A stretch of 64,000 nucleotides of DNA from Zasmidium citrigriseum (lineage: Eukaryota; Ascomycota; Dothideomycetes; Mycosphaerellales; Mycosphaerellaceae), in contig NHNW01000057.1 of NCBI GenBank assembly GCA_002786025.1, positions 204,351 through 268,350 of the forward strand, in the 5' to 3' direction. Within the stretch, counting starts at the first letter, position 1. The number at the start of each line of letters is the position of its first letter. Positions 10,817 to 22,458 of this stretch are shown here, in pieces. Made by a program: the position numbers and the translations under genes. The notes below the pieces were generated by a model. The model was not told where the DNA came from. It saw only the letters and a program-made list of their open reading frames with translations, and did not search any database.

Positions 10817-11844
10817 TCTTGCTTTTGTTTTTGGTGGTTTGTATTGGCTAAGCTTGGTTCTTAAAGATGATGGTGGTCGAAGGGTGCTGATTCTGAATGT
10901 GGTTGCAGACCTTAATAAGTCATGCTGCCTGAGCGAGGACATTCACATCTCCCCCATCTGTAGCTCATTCATTGCCTGGATGGAAGACACAGATCAGTCT
11001 TGGAAGGCAACGCTAGCCTCCCAACCAAGCCCTGACGAATTTGAGTCTTCCTTCCATTCCCCGTGATGCATTCCATGCCACTAGAACGGTGGCAATAGGT
11101 TCTGGCACGAACGTTTGTGGGTCAGCGTGTTCATGCGAGCCCACGCAATAGTCAAAGCCTTGTCGGGGATATGATGCATTTAAGGGACCGTCAGCACGTG
11201 TGCAACGCTGCAACCACGAGGCCCGGCTCCGTACGGCTTGCATTTAGCGCCGCATACAGTGCTCATAGGGCTCCCAACTCGAGCAACTATTCCAACCAAA
11301 ACCGTCGACTTTTACTTCCCCAAGATCCGAAGTCGGTCCACTCTCGATCAAGTCGAAGACGTTCTTCGGGGGAATAATGTATCGCAGTGCAAAGAGCGAG
11401 CAGACAGCCTAGTCGAGCCCGACGAGCAAACACAGAACTTTCAGATCCGAAGGTTACCTAGTCGAGGGAAGTAATCGTCCCAGATTGTCCATCCGATGCT
11501 GGCGTTGTAATTGCAAACATTGCGTAATGCTTGAATCTATGATAAGACTACCTCAGATGGACATATACAGACTTCGATTCTCGTAATCGGAAACTACATA
11601 GCAGAGAGAAGTAGTCTGTGACAAATCGGACCCAGTACTGCATCACATGTGACTGTTGTAATTGCTACTCAGTAACGTTTCTTCTTTTCAATCGTGCTCC
11701 GAGTTGGGACACTCTGATCACCGTACGAGTGCCGGTCTGTGGATCACCCTCCGACGAGCTCGAGTTCTTCTCGCCCGTCTACGGTTTCTCTACACGCCCC
11801 CTTTTGACTATGTAGCGACTTCGCCCTTCCGTCACGATCCAATC
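10817..11844. other. intergenic, no gene seen
   Basis: About 1 kb between the CVNH pseudogene and the NTF2-like gene. Short frames on both strands show no family resemblance. Confidence 0.5.
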
Positions 11845-12378
11845 CTATCCCATCCCCAAACCAGAAACACTCGTCTCCCTCTCAGCTATCCACCTCCCCT
11901 CCCCATCCCTCACAAAAGTAAAAACCGTAACCAACTTCCTCGCAATCACACCCGTCGTCTCCTCCGTCCCGCCCGTCTCCGTCGAATGCGTATACATATG
12001 GACACATCCCTCTTCCATATCAACGCTCCCCGTACAGAACATAACCTCCAGTCGAAAGTTCGGGTATTCCGAGCAAGCAGTTTTGAAAGCGGCGACCAGT
12101 CCTTCTTTGGAGTTTGAGGAGGGCCTGGGCCCGGCGTCAAAGGAGCCGACGAAGTCTGGCGAGACGTATTTCCAGCCTGGGGCGGAGGTGAAGGTGCGGT
12201 TGTTGATGGAGTCTGTGCAGTTGCGGATTACCCATTCGACGTGGCTGGAGACTTCTTCTGGAGTCGCTGGGAATTCGCATTCGCATGGTGCCTGGGCTGG
12301 CGGTGGCTTGTTGTTGTCTTGCTGTTGGATTGTCGAGGGGAGAGCGCCCATGTTCACACTGCTGTCCAAATCTGGCAT
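11845..12378 (-). CDS. NTF2/SnoaL-like hypothetical protein
   Basis: 177 residues from ATG at 12378 (MPDLDSSVNM). No intron. After a Gln/Pro-rich leader, residues ~35-175 have the length and pattern of an NTF2/SnoaL-like alpha+beta cone. There are N-terminal helices (VSSHVEWVIRNCTDSINN), then alternating strands (FRLEVMFCTGSV, CVHMYTHST, ARKLVTVFTFVRDG, RWIAERETSV). Ligand or reaction unknown. It lies next to, and in the same direction as, the NmrA-like gene but shows no cluster palindrome upstream, so cluster membership is doubtful. Confidence 0.72.
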   Translation of the reverse strand: MPDLDSSVNMGALPSTIQQQDNNKPPPAQAPCECEFPATPEEVSSHVEWVIRNCTDSINNRTFTSAPGWKYVSPDFVGSFDAGPRPSSNSKEGLVAAFKTACSEYPNFRLEVMFCTGSVDMEEGCVHMYTHSTETGGTEETTGVIARKLVTVFTFVRDGEGRWIAERETSVSGLGMG

Positions 12379-12587
12379 TATCAAGCCTCGAGAGGGCTTT
12401 CATCAGACTCGGGATAGTTTGGCGGTGTACATCTCTTGGGTTCTCACGTCACGCGCCACAGAGTTCAGCTCGCTAGTTTGCTTGATTGGAAAGCTTCGCT
12501 ACGAAGCGAGAGGATGTCTGCCAGTCATTTGATGTAGCTCGATATATAGGTGATCACGGTACTACATCATCTATCTGAATGACATTC

Positions 12588-13778
12588 TTAAGCTGCCGCA
12601 ACAGGCACGCCCTCCGCAGGGTTCATCTCACTAGCCTGCAAGCCCCTATCCTCAAACGTCTTGGTCTTCTGCGCCGCAAGATTATCCAAGAAAGTCGTAC
12701 CCTCAAACTTCCACGGCCCGTTATCATGGATCCACTTCTCCAAAGTGAACTTAGGCGTCGAGCCCTCCACAAGCCACTGATCAAACGCCGGCTGGTAGTT
12801 CTCGGCACCAGGGCCAAAGATGCTGTACTCGCCTGCGATTCTCAAGGTCTCGGTGAGCTGGTCAGCGATGTTCTTGGGATAGTCTTTTTCGAACTCTTCT
12901 TGGGAGACGTTGCTGAGAAGAACTTCACGGCCGGATTCTTTCTTGAGAGTGTCGACGATCTCGCGGGCGGTGGTCCAGGCAGAGACGCAGTTGATGGTGA
13001 CGCCATTCGCACGAGCGCCGCTTTCGAAGAGGCCCATGATCCATTTGCCTCCGTCCTGAGGTGGGTCGATCATTGGCCAAGGGGTGGAGTCTGATGAGAG
13101 GGGGAGAATGAGGATTGGAGTTCCATCTGGCTTCTTGCGGAGCAGGTTGGGGAGGAAAGAGAGAAACATGCCTGAGGTGAGAATTAGCAAGGCAGTCCAA
13201 CAACGTCTGTGATGGGCTTACCAGGTCTGAAAAAGCTCGTCAACATATCGCCCTTGTTCTCGTCCATGTAAGCCTGGACAGTGGCCTTGCTGTCGTAATG
13301 TGCCAAGTTTGGCAGGACTCCGCTGGTAAGACGTGTGGCGTGTGGAAGACTCGAATAGATGAGATGCTGAACACCCTCCGCCTTGCAGGCATCGAAGACT
13401 CGCTTGCCTTGTTCGACCTCAATTGCATAACTGTGAATAGACCAGAAGTCGGTCATAGCAAAGACACCGTACGAGCCACGAACGGCAGCTTTGAGGGACT
13501 CGAGAGAGTTGAGATCGCCAGTAACCACTTCAGCACCTCGCTCAACGAGAGCTTTCGCTTTTGCGCTGGATGTGTCTCGAGTTACGCCACGGACTGGACA
13601 CGAAACATGTAAGGTCAGCGGAAGTCTTAGACATACTGAAACCTGGCCTCTGCTTTTGAGCACACATACCAATGTACTTCTCTGATAGCGATGGCATGCT
13701 AAGGACGGTGTTGATAACGCCGCTGCCTTGGTTGCCATTGGCACCGAAGACGGTGATGACCTTGCGTGGGGTCGACAT
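12588..13778 (-). CDS. NmrA-like NAD(P)-binding protein
   Basis: Exons 13778-13670, 13593-13222, 13171-12588; 354 residues. Introns 13594-13669 (76 nt) and 13172-13221 (50 nt) are both phase 1. The N-terminus MSTPRKVITVFGANGNQGSG has the GxxGxxG dinucleotide loop of NmrA/HSCARG atypical SDRs. Later, DNPLKK-like segments are replaced by VRGVTRD and VVTGDLNSLESLKAAV, then YGVFAMTDFW and HLIYSSLPHA, the usual order in this family. Such proteins act either as reductases in secondary metabolism or as redox sensors binding regulators. A perfect palindrome TCGGGATCCCGA lies at 14014-14025, about 236 nt upstream, the same element found before many genes of the cluster beyond the transposon. I infer co-regulation with that cluster. 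Confidence 0.88.
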
Positions 13779-14013
13779 GTTGTAAGAGTATTTGCTGTTG
13801 AATGTGTGGGCAATAGGTCCAAGAAGATGTGAGGTTGATGCCGTTGAGGTAGACCTCTTCTAAATGCCAGTACTCGGCGACGAGCTTTCCAGTCGAACGT
13901 AAGCCGAGAGGGAGAGTTGCGGCCAGCGACGTTCTGACCCGACTACCGATTCGCATGCACGGACAGTGCTCCAAATCCGTGAAGGCAAAGGCGTCACTCG
14001 GTCTGAGAGGGAT

Positions 14014-14025
14014 TCGGGATCCCGA
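14014..14025. promoter_or_regulatory. cluster palindrome TCGGGATCCCGA
   Basis: Perfect 12-bp palindrome, CGG-N4-CCG core, 236 nt upstream of the NmrA-like gene and 105 nt past the stop of the next regulator gene. Matches the element in the main cluster. Confidence 0.6.
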
Positions 14026-14129
14026 CTGATCGGGCCGTTTTCATTGGCCGAAATCGAAGTCCATTTCGCAAGGCTGTGACTGGCAGACGATAGAGATTTT
14101 TATTGTACTGGTCATCACACTGCCGGAAT

Positions 14130-16342
14130 TCAAGCCTGAGTATCCCAACCGATCCAGTCGAACATGTTGTCGCCGAAGTCAGTCGCCCAGTTGGCCAAGT
14201 CACCCGTACCAGCACCGATGTTTCCCGTGAGTGGACGCTCAGCCATAGCTTGATTCAGGAATTTGTCCCAGTCAGTCGTATCGCTGGCGAAGGGCCATTC
14301 TTTCGTAGAGAAGCCGTTCCCCAGATCGTGGTTCAGCACTTGTTGCTCCAAAGGTTGCTCTGCCAATGATTAGCATACCCAACGCCAATGTCATGACAAT
14401 TGGGATCAGCTTACCCTGAGGATACACCACAGACCGTGCTTGTTGGACAAGAACCGTAGCGATTCGTTCGAGCTTCGCAGCGAGCGAGTTTCGCGTACCC
14501 ATGTTGCGAAGGTAGATGGGAAGACGCTCCATCGCGGCTAGGGATTGCTGATGATCCTGAGGGCCGGAAGTCTTGTTCGTGATGAGCTCCCCGAACAGGA
14601 CTAGGAAAGGTGTGAATGGAACGCAGATCAGCTGCCAGACGATGCCGTTGTATGGCTCTTGAGAATCAGACACCATGTTGTCCAGAAGGTAGAGCATCCT
14701 TCTGGAGATGTCGCTGCATTGCGGTCGCATGCGTGCCGAAGCTCGAGCCAGGAGAAGATGCATATGTTGGTGCTGGAAGTGAAGCATTGTCAGACCCAGT
14801 TCGATCGACGCCGTGGATTCGCTGTCAAGGAACGGGCGCTCTGCTGTGGCGGCTGCATCAAGAACCTGGGACCCACATTAGCCATGGTCTCTGTCGTCGT
14901 CAATATCACGAGCACACCGTTTTAGCCTGTTGATACCATGCTTCAAGATCCCAGCTCGTAGCGTCGATCTTGCTTTCATCAGGTACTTCCTCCTCGTAGA
15001 GACAATGCCAAATATCCCCAATGATTCGAGTCAGCAGCATCATGTGGTAGAAGAAATGCATGCCAAACGAAGATGGTGCGTCGGCACATGCTGGACTCAG
15101 ATGAGGCTTCATAGGCAGCAAATCGGCCAGAGTTGGTAGTTGAAGCTCTCTTGCCATGGCTCGATGGAACGTTGGAGGCCGACCAAATACAAGAGCAAGG
15201 CCCTTGTCGAGCAGGTTCAGATGCCAGAACATTACAGTGCGGCGTTTGTATGTTTCAGGCTTGAGACGGCGGCTGATACCCAGAGCTTGCAGCATCCTGC
15301 AAGCAGTTGTCACAAGCATCCAGCACAGTGAAGGAGTGGTGAACTCTTCCACATGGGTGGCGAGCATGATCAATGCCTGCACGTTTGCTTCGCTGGGTTC
15401 GAGCAGAAGGCGGACGTCGTTAACCGAAAGCCAGAGGTTACACCGCAGTTTAGCTTTGATATCCTGGTTCAGAGGATCAGTTGAAGACACAATACTGAGA
15501 AGCATGCCGTAGTACATGACGAGCCAGGCTCGATCTGGTACCATGTACGGGCGGGCAGCTCGCAGATGGGCCAGGACGTCTTTCGGAGCCGGGGCAAGGA
15601 GAGGTTGGCCTCTTTCCAGAGCATAGACGAAGGCTGGACACATGATCAGTTCCATAGTGTTGAGCCAGTTGAATGCGCTCACCATCAACCCAGGACTGAG
15701 CATGCTCTTCGAACAGGAAGTATGTTTGGTGCTTGGAGGGCTGATCAAAACCTGTGGCGTCGTACCAGACTGAGGCACAAGCTTCCGAGAGAGACGATAG
15801 AGCTCCCAATGAATGATTTTGGTTGGTGTTCAGTTCGCGTAGTCGCTCTCGGGTCGCCTCAATGTCGGTGGCGAGGCTCGATTGTGGTCCATTGACCTCA
15901 CTGCCTATGGACGGCTGTGGGCGGTGGCATAGTTTGGGGACCTTCACGGCCGGCGAGCTTGCACGTTCGAACTCAGGGCCAGCCTGACTGTGATTCGAAG
16001 CGCTTGGACTGGTAGCAGAAGGCGATGGATAGCCGGTACTTCCAGCTTCCTGCTTGGGTTTCCTGGTCCGGCGAATGACGCCTGCCCTTGAGTAGCAGCA
16101 GGCGATTTGGTCGTGTTGGCAGCGCTTGCATCCTGATATCTCACGGGAGCAGGCGACCTGTCGAACAGTCAACGGCACTCTCTCCACTGCTCAAAGCGAT
16201 GCACCTTGCGGCTCCGGCATTGGTCGCACTATGGGTGAAGTTTCTCGTCAGCTGACTACTCAAAAGCCGCAAAGTGAGGTAGACATACGGAATAGCGAGC
16301 GGTAGGACCCGCCATGGGCAAATGTGTGGTTGCTGGCTGCAT
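14130..16342 (-). CDS. Zn2Cys6 transcription factor with fungal MHR domain
   Basis: Six exons: 16342-16289 (or from the inner ATG at 16315), 16228-16205, 16157-15683, 15633-14918, 14865-14415, 14359-14130; 649 residues (640 from the inner ATG). Introns are 60, 47, 49, 52 and 55 nt. Splicing the tiny 24-nt second exon (CDQCRSRK) to the third rebuilds a perfect C-x2-C-x6-C-x6-C-x2-C-x6-C cluster (CDQC ... ACS ... GCKRC ... ACC). The middle part shows MHR features, including VFGRPPTFHRAMARELQLP and long helical stretches. The acidic C-terminus (DWIGWDTQA) could activate transcription. It lies between the NmrA-like gene and the RIP element; its targets are unknown. It is a second candidate regulator beside the AflR-like gene at 44.2 kb. 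Confidence 0.9.
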
Positions 16343-16432
16343 GGCGGGTGGGATGTGAAGGGGAGTATATGGACGGGAGCGGTGGAGGTTAACGGAAGAT
16401 GCAGGAGCTTAGGGGAGGGCTTGGTCTATGAC

Positions 16433-16462
16433 GGAGCTCCGGATCTACCAGCGGTCAAAACT
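16433..16462 (+). repeat. left terminal inverted repeat
   Basis: Thirty bases beginning GGAGCTCC and ending AGCGGTCAAAACT. They match the reverse complement of 22267-22296 at 27 positions. One of the three differences (G versus A) is of the RIP type. Confidence 0.8.
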
Positions 16463-19400
16463 TAGCTCGCAATCACTTGATTCATTGATTATTTGCGAAC
16501 GACACCACGAACAGCCTCCGAACAGTCTCTTAATTAGTAGTATCCATCTCGTTAGGCTCCTTATTCCACTTCGAGCCTATCTAACGCTTTACTTTCTTCT
16601 TTATAGCGTTAAAAGCGCTAATCTGCTTCCTTAAATTGCTATCTACCTTGCTCAACTTGCTCTCCAATGCCTTATACTTGCTCTCCAATGCCTTATACTT
16701 GCTCTCTACTACGCCTAACTTAGCCTATAGCTTATCTACCTTCTTCTCGAGGTCGGTAACTCGTTATTCGTTAGGAATTACTAGTAGTAGAGGTAGTAGT
16801 AGTAGTAGTAGGTACTCGAGACGAGAGTATACCGACTTGCCTTTAACACGGTAGAAGGCACACGCCTCGTTAGTGCTAGCCTTAATAGCGTATATATTGC
16901 CGAGGGTTCCTAGCCTTATATACCTAGATTTTGTTAGCGAATAGCCTACGAACATAGCCGCGAATAGGGTAAACTTACTAGTAATAGGCTATAGCGCAAA
17001 TAACACCCTTATTAGTCTCTATCGCCCTTCTAGCGTAGTTATGCTTACGTAGCTACTAAGAGGTATTCTTGCTTTTACGGGCGTCGGCGCTATCGTAGTC
17101 GTTACACTATTTATCCTATTAAGCTTAAGTAACCGAATAGAACTAACTAGTAGTCTACGGACGGCGGAAGGCGGCGGAGAGGGCGGTAGTAGCTATAGAG
17201 AGGAGGAATAGCTTGTCGGATAGTTTAAGGAAGAAGAAGTTTAAGAAGGAAGAGGGCGAAGATATAGGCGCGCAGGCGACAATAGGCTTCTAACAATAGT
17301 ATCTAATAGTAGCGAGTAAAGGATTAAATAAAGATTCGACAATAGTAACGACAATAGCAGATTCGATAATAGTAACGACAATTAGATCCGAACAAGGTAG
17401 CGAACAATAGCGAACAGAGCAGTAAATAGTATAGTAGCTAAAGATAAGGTAACGTCTAAGCAGCTTGTTAACGTTAAAGCTTATAAAGCTTTAGGATTAA
17501 AATTTCCCCTCGACGGCGACAGTAAGGTTAAATATTAACCAATTTTTATAAAAAGTAGATAATATTGCTCGTATATACCGTCTTACGGAGCTCCTTAAGT
17601 ATTATTATATTCCGTCCATGTAATGTTATAATATTCCACCGCAAAGTTAATAATTAAGCTCGGCTTCCCTAGCCTTTAACTAGGCGGCGAGATTATCTAT
17701 AGTATAGCCGGCAATAGTAGCAGCAAGTGCGAATAGTACGGCGAACACACTACGAGTAGTATCTTCTAGCTTAGGTAGGGCACTAAGAAGCAGATCGAGC
17801 GGTAGAAGTAGAAAGCGGCGTAATAAAGTTAGAGTCCGAATAGTACCGCGAATGTATAACGAACAGACTCGCTACAATTATGCCCCTAATTATTCTTCAA
17901 ATAGAGGCTTACTAGCCCGTTCGCGCAGCTGTTCGTTAACTAGATTCGGCCGCTAGTTTTAAGTTACTAATAGCTTCTCGGTCTCTTATAGGCTATCCTC
18001 GCCGTATATAAGGAAGTAATCCCTAATTGTATTACGTAGCTTACGATAGACCTGCGGGTAGACTCTCTCGTTATTCGCATCTAGTACAGAGCTAGGTACA
18101 GGTATACCGGCGTTAGTATCTATACTAGTAGTAAGGAGCTGCTAGATCTAGGGTAGACAGGCTTAATAGTATTAAGTAAGAGTCTCTTATAGTAGGTACT
18201 CCTTAAGGTCGAAGTCCTTATAGTTACGCCGCATTAGCGTAATAAGCTTAGGCGGGTAAGTAATTCCCCTCTTCTAGAAGCTAGCGGTCTCCAGATAGTA
18301 ATAAAGTATAAAAGGAATACTACCGACAGTATAAGGCCTATTCCTCTACTTACGGATACGATAGGCGTTCTAGGTGTCGACGAAGTCTACGATCTCCTTC
18401 CTTAAGATTAGTATATAGATAAAGACTAAAGCAATCCGATTACTCTTCCTACTATACGTTAGCGGGGTGTTCGTATAGTCGTTTAGTCTGCAAGTGTAGT
18501 ACTAGTATATACCTTCCCTTTATATAATCTCTATACTTACTAAGCTCCTCGAAGTACTAGCGCTAGCTACTAGTGTAGGTAAACAGCTGCTTCTACTAGG
18601 TCTCGATTCGTTGATTCATCTTGCTCGTACTATAACGAAAGCAGTTATCCTAGGTTAGTAGCTTTAAGAGTCTATTAGCGGTACGTTCGTGTAGCTATTC
18701 GTAATCGGTATACCTCTAGGCCGGTATAGAGCTACCTACGCAATATTAAGTAGGCATCTACTACGTAGCGAGTCTCTTTGCCGCGGTCGGTCTAAACAAT
18801 ATGTAGGCTTTAAGAGTCTGTTAGTAGTCGTTCGTAGCTTGTTCGTAGTATTAATCGCACTTATATTACTCTACTAATAGTAGCATTTTCCGTATATTAG
18901 GCCTAAACGGACATCTGAAAGCGGCCTAACACCCTAACGTACACCTATAAAATGAACCTTAAAAAGACGTCGATATAGGTATACACCTAGATACCCTAAT
19001 GCTCTATTTTGTAATAGGTATCTATAGAGTAGGTATACCCTAGTTTATTTACTCGTACCCCCCCTAGTAGGTAGTGTTGTTACTACCGTAATACTCTTAT
19101 ATTAACTGTATCTTTATTTAACTCTATAAGTACCTCGTACAGCCGGTTACGGCTATAGAAATTAAACTACTTCCGTATGTTAACATATAGCATTCTATAG
19201 CTATAATATGTTATACGGCTACTATCTAACTCCTCTCGTAGTACCTTAAGGATATACTACTTAGCCTACTCTCGTTTGTAGGTATCTATCCTCTTCCGAA
19301 GACCTATTGCCTTCCGAATAATAGTAATCCGCCGAGGACTAATATTATACCTATCTAGGTTTAATATAGCGGTAGTCTCGTTATCCGTAAGACGGAGGAA

Positions 19401-22266
19401 GTAGAAGGTATAAGTAACCCTCTAGCGTAGAACTATTGTATCCTTCGTAGGTAGTCGTACCGTCCGCTATAGTAGAGACTAGTCCTTAATACGACGGCGT
19501 AGAGTACTTTTACTAACGACAAGTCTATAGCCGTCGGCGAGTATACGGAGGATATTAGCCTACTTAGCTCTACTATACACGAGGATCTCGACAAGGCCGC
19601 GATATTCATCTAGTAGCGACGGTAGACGTCTAGTCGTTTAGGTAGATATCGTTACTATCGGCGAATAGAGCGGCGAACGTAACGACGAATAGGGCGGACG
19701 GTAGGCGGCGGACGGTAGGCGGTAGATAGTAGTAGGCAGTCGACGACGACTAATAAAGGGCAGTGTAGAGGCACCTTATTAGCATTCGACGCAAGTAGCT
19801 ACGGGTTAGTCGCGGCTTATTCGCGGCGTTATTCGAGTACGGTCGATTTTAGGGGTTACGACTATCTTACCGATATTGTTACGACTAATACCGCGAACAA
19901 GCCGCGAGCACTATATCTCTAGTTAGCTAGACTTAGCCGGTATCTCTATCGTATATCGTAAACTAAGACAGTAGCAGCTACTACTTAACGCTACTTTTAA
20001 ACTATCTACTATAGTCTATCGAATTATACTAGTTTCGAACACTAGCGCGAACGCTAGACGAATACTACCCTACTAATTGGAGCGGCCTTCGTACGGGGTG
20101 ATAAAAATACTATAGGCCTAGTAATAGCGATAGCTCTATTAGCCTTATACACTCTAGAGGTAGGAAACGCCCTTCTATACGGGTAGTAGTATCTATTCCT
20201 ACTATATAGCGAGATTCTAAGCACACGAACAACTGCACGAGTACGCTACGAATACGCTATTGTTAATATGTCTAACAACACCTAGTTAGAGTTCTGCCTA
20301 AAGAAGGGTTTCAATTATATTATAATACTTGCCTCGTATGTATTCTATAGCGAGTACGGTAGCCGTAACCCTAACCCTCCTTAGTAACTATTTATACGTA
20401 AGTCTTCGGCTATGCCGTCGCGAAATAGGTAACCGAACGCTGCCGCGAACGCTACTACGAACGCTACTACTACTCCTACTAGCCTACGTGGATTTATGCT
20501 ATTTAATCCCTCGGCCGGGCTAGATTTCTCTACGAACGACACTACGAACGACGACCCGAACGACTTCTCTTCGATTGTAAATAAGGTAGAGATCTATCGC
20601 TAGGGGCCTATCTATAGAGCCTATTCTACAGGATCTAGACGCCTCTCGTTACGCTAGCTACTAGCTACAAAGTCTATAAATTTACCGAGAAGTAAGAAGG
20701 TTACTACGCCTATTACCCTAATAGTCTAATGCGAGATTAGGGTCTATAGCTAATATATAAAGGTAGAGCGCAATAGGTAGCGAGAATATTAAGAGCCTTA
20801 GGTCCTTGTACTAGCTACGAACGATAGTTAGCCTAAGTAGAAGTTTAAGGACCGTAATAAGAGTCTTTTAGAGTTCTTAATTAAGCGCCTACTAAATAGG
20901 TTTAATCTAAAGGTTGCTACTCTAGACTACTACGATTACATGTTAATTACTAGATACGCTAACAACTTCTATAAGAGTAAAGTGTACGATCTAATCCTTA
21001 TTAGTCTAAAGGCTACCGACGAACCCTTATTAGCTAATAAGCTTATTCCGTTTAACAAGGTTACGATTAAGGGGCAGGCTCCTCGCTACTAGTTCGTAAT
21101 TACTATCTTTTAGATAAACGCTAGGTCTAGAACCAACGAGAGAAAATATATATTAGTACCGTTAACAGTAATACTAGCGGTAACGAGGAAGCGGCCTACG
21201 CCGAGCAATAATAATCTCTTTATAGCGAACGACGATACGAACGACGGGGCGAACGATATCGCGAGTTCCCCTACGATTATTAAGTAAGAGCCGTCGACTG
21301 TTATACTGCTAAAGGAGCGGCTAATTAAGGCTAGCTCGTAGCTAGTCCGTATTATCGATCTAAATTAGCCTCTAAGGATATTTAGTATTAAACTAGAGGT
21401 ACCGAATAATAGCACGAACGCGGGTACGAACACACCGTCTAGCTTAGTTGTATAGAGTATAGAGCCGCCTAATAATATATCGTAAGCTACGAACACCCTA
21501 ACGAGGTAGCGAACGTAGTAGTTACTTAATCGAGAAGCGGAGGTAGAGGTAGATAAGGCGGTGGCGGCGGCGGCGAGAGCACTTATAAGGAAGAGGAAGA
21601 TATCTAAGAAGGCTACGAAGGAGGTTACGAACGACCCTACGACTAAGCTACGAACGTAGGGGATAAGGACGCGTAGGCAGAATAGCAAGTTTATCTCTAA
21701 GAAGTAGAAATATCCGTAGTAGTGTTCGTAGATATGTTCGTAGAAGCGTTCGTACCCTATTTAAACTTCTCTCTTTACTTTAATCTTTATAGCCCTATCG
21801 ATACTACTAGCGATACTACTAGCGATACTAGTAGCGGCGGCGGCGGCGGCGGCGGTAGTAATATATAGACGTCGGCGGTAGTAGATCTTAATAGCGGAGG
21901 TAGTACCGGAGGGGGTAGTAGATCGACGGCGGAGGTATTTCCTACGTCTATTCGTAGGTCGTTCGTAGTACTATTCGTATACGCCTTTCTTTATATTTAG
22001 ACGTATATAGTCTTACCTGTTCGCGGCCAATTCGCTAGTATATTCGCATGTTATTCGTTATATAAGCTTATAGACAAGCTAGCGAGATAAGGTTTTTTAG
22101 GACTCTAATGTCTAATCGCGGGCCGTTCGTAGAGATATTCGCACACGACGATCCCTAGGTAATAGGGTAAAGAATATATAGAAGGAAATACTATATATAT
22201 TAAGCGTTATGCGAATAGAGGCGCGAACACACCACGATTAGACGCTGTTGAAGGTTTCGAAGTTTG

Positions 22267-22296
22267 AGTTTTGACCGCTCGTACATCTGGAGCTCC
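22267..22296 (-). repeat. right terminal inverted repeat
   Basis: Reverse complement begins GGAGCTCC and ends AGCGGTCAAAACT, pairing with 16433-16462. Marks the sharp return to normal gene-rich base composition. Confidence 0.8.
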
Positions 22297-22458
22297 TTAT
22301 CTATATATAGCGGGTCGCCGCCGGAGATACAATGTTCCGCGATGTAAACAACGACGTCTTGTCGACGCGTTCTCTTCCCCCGTGCCATCTCCAATCCATC
22401 TGATTTGCCCCAACGCCATCATCGACATCAAACAACGCACCCGAGCCCAGACAAACTC

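Larger units (their letters stand above)
16433..22296. mobile_element. RIP-degraded DNA transposon-like element with terminal inverted repeats
   Basis: A 5864-bp block whose base use changes abruptly at both ends: TA-rich, with CA and TG dinucleotides strongly reduced, as expected of RIP (C to T at CpA on both strands). Its ends are inverted repeats, 16433-16462 and 22267-22296, identical at 27 of 30 positions. No intact gene is left. Two stretches still read as protein if TAG/TAA stops are taken as former Gln codons: about 18475-18180 on the minus strand and about 20820-21430 on the plus strand. I could not assign them to a transposase family. A short motif of the CGAAC/GTTCG type recurs throughout, densest near both termini. 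No convincing target-site duplication was found (left flank ...TCTATGAC, right flank TTATCTAT...). Confidence 0.75.

Noticed and set aside
10294..10942. CVNH gene as intact using the in-frame ATG at 10942
   Set aside because: The leader would be unlike a signal peptide, and the TGA and the frameshift would remain.
16423..22306. Target-site duplication flanking the inverted repeats
   Set aside because: Left TCTATGAC and right TTATCTAT share only partial similarity; not reportable as a duplication.
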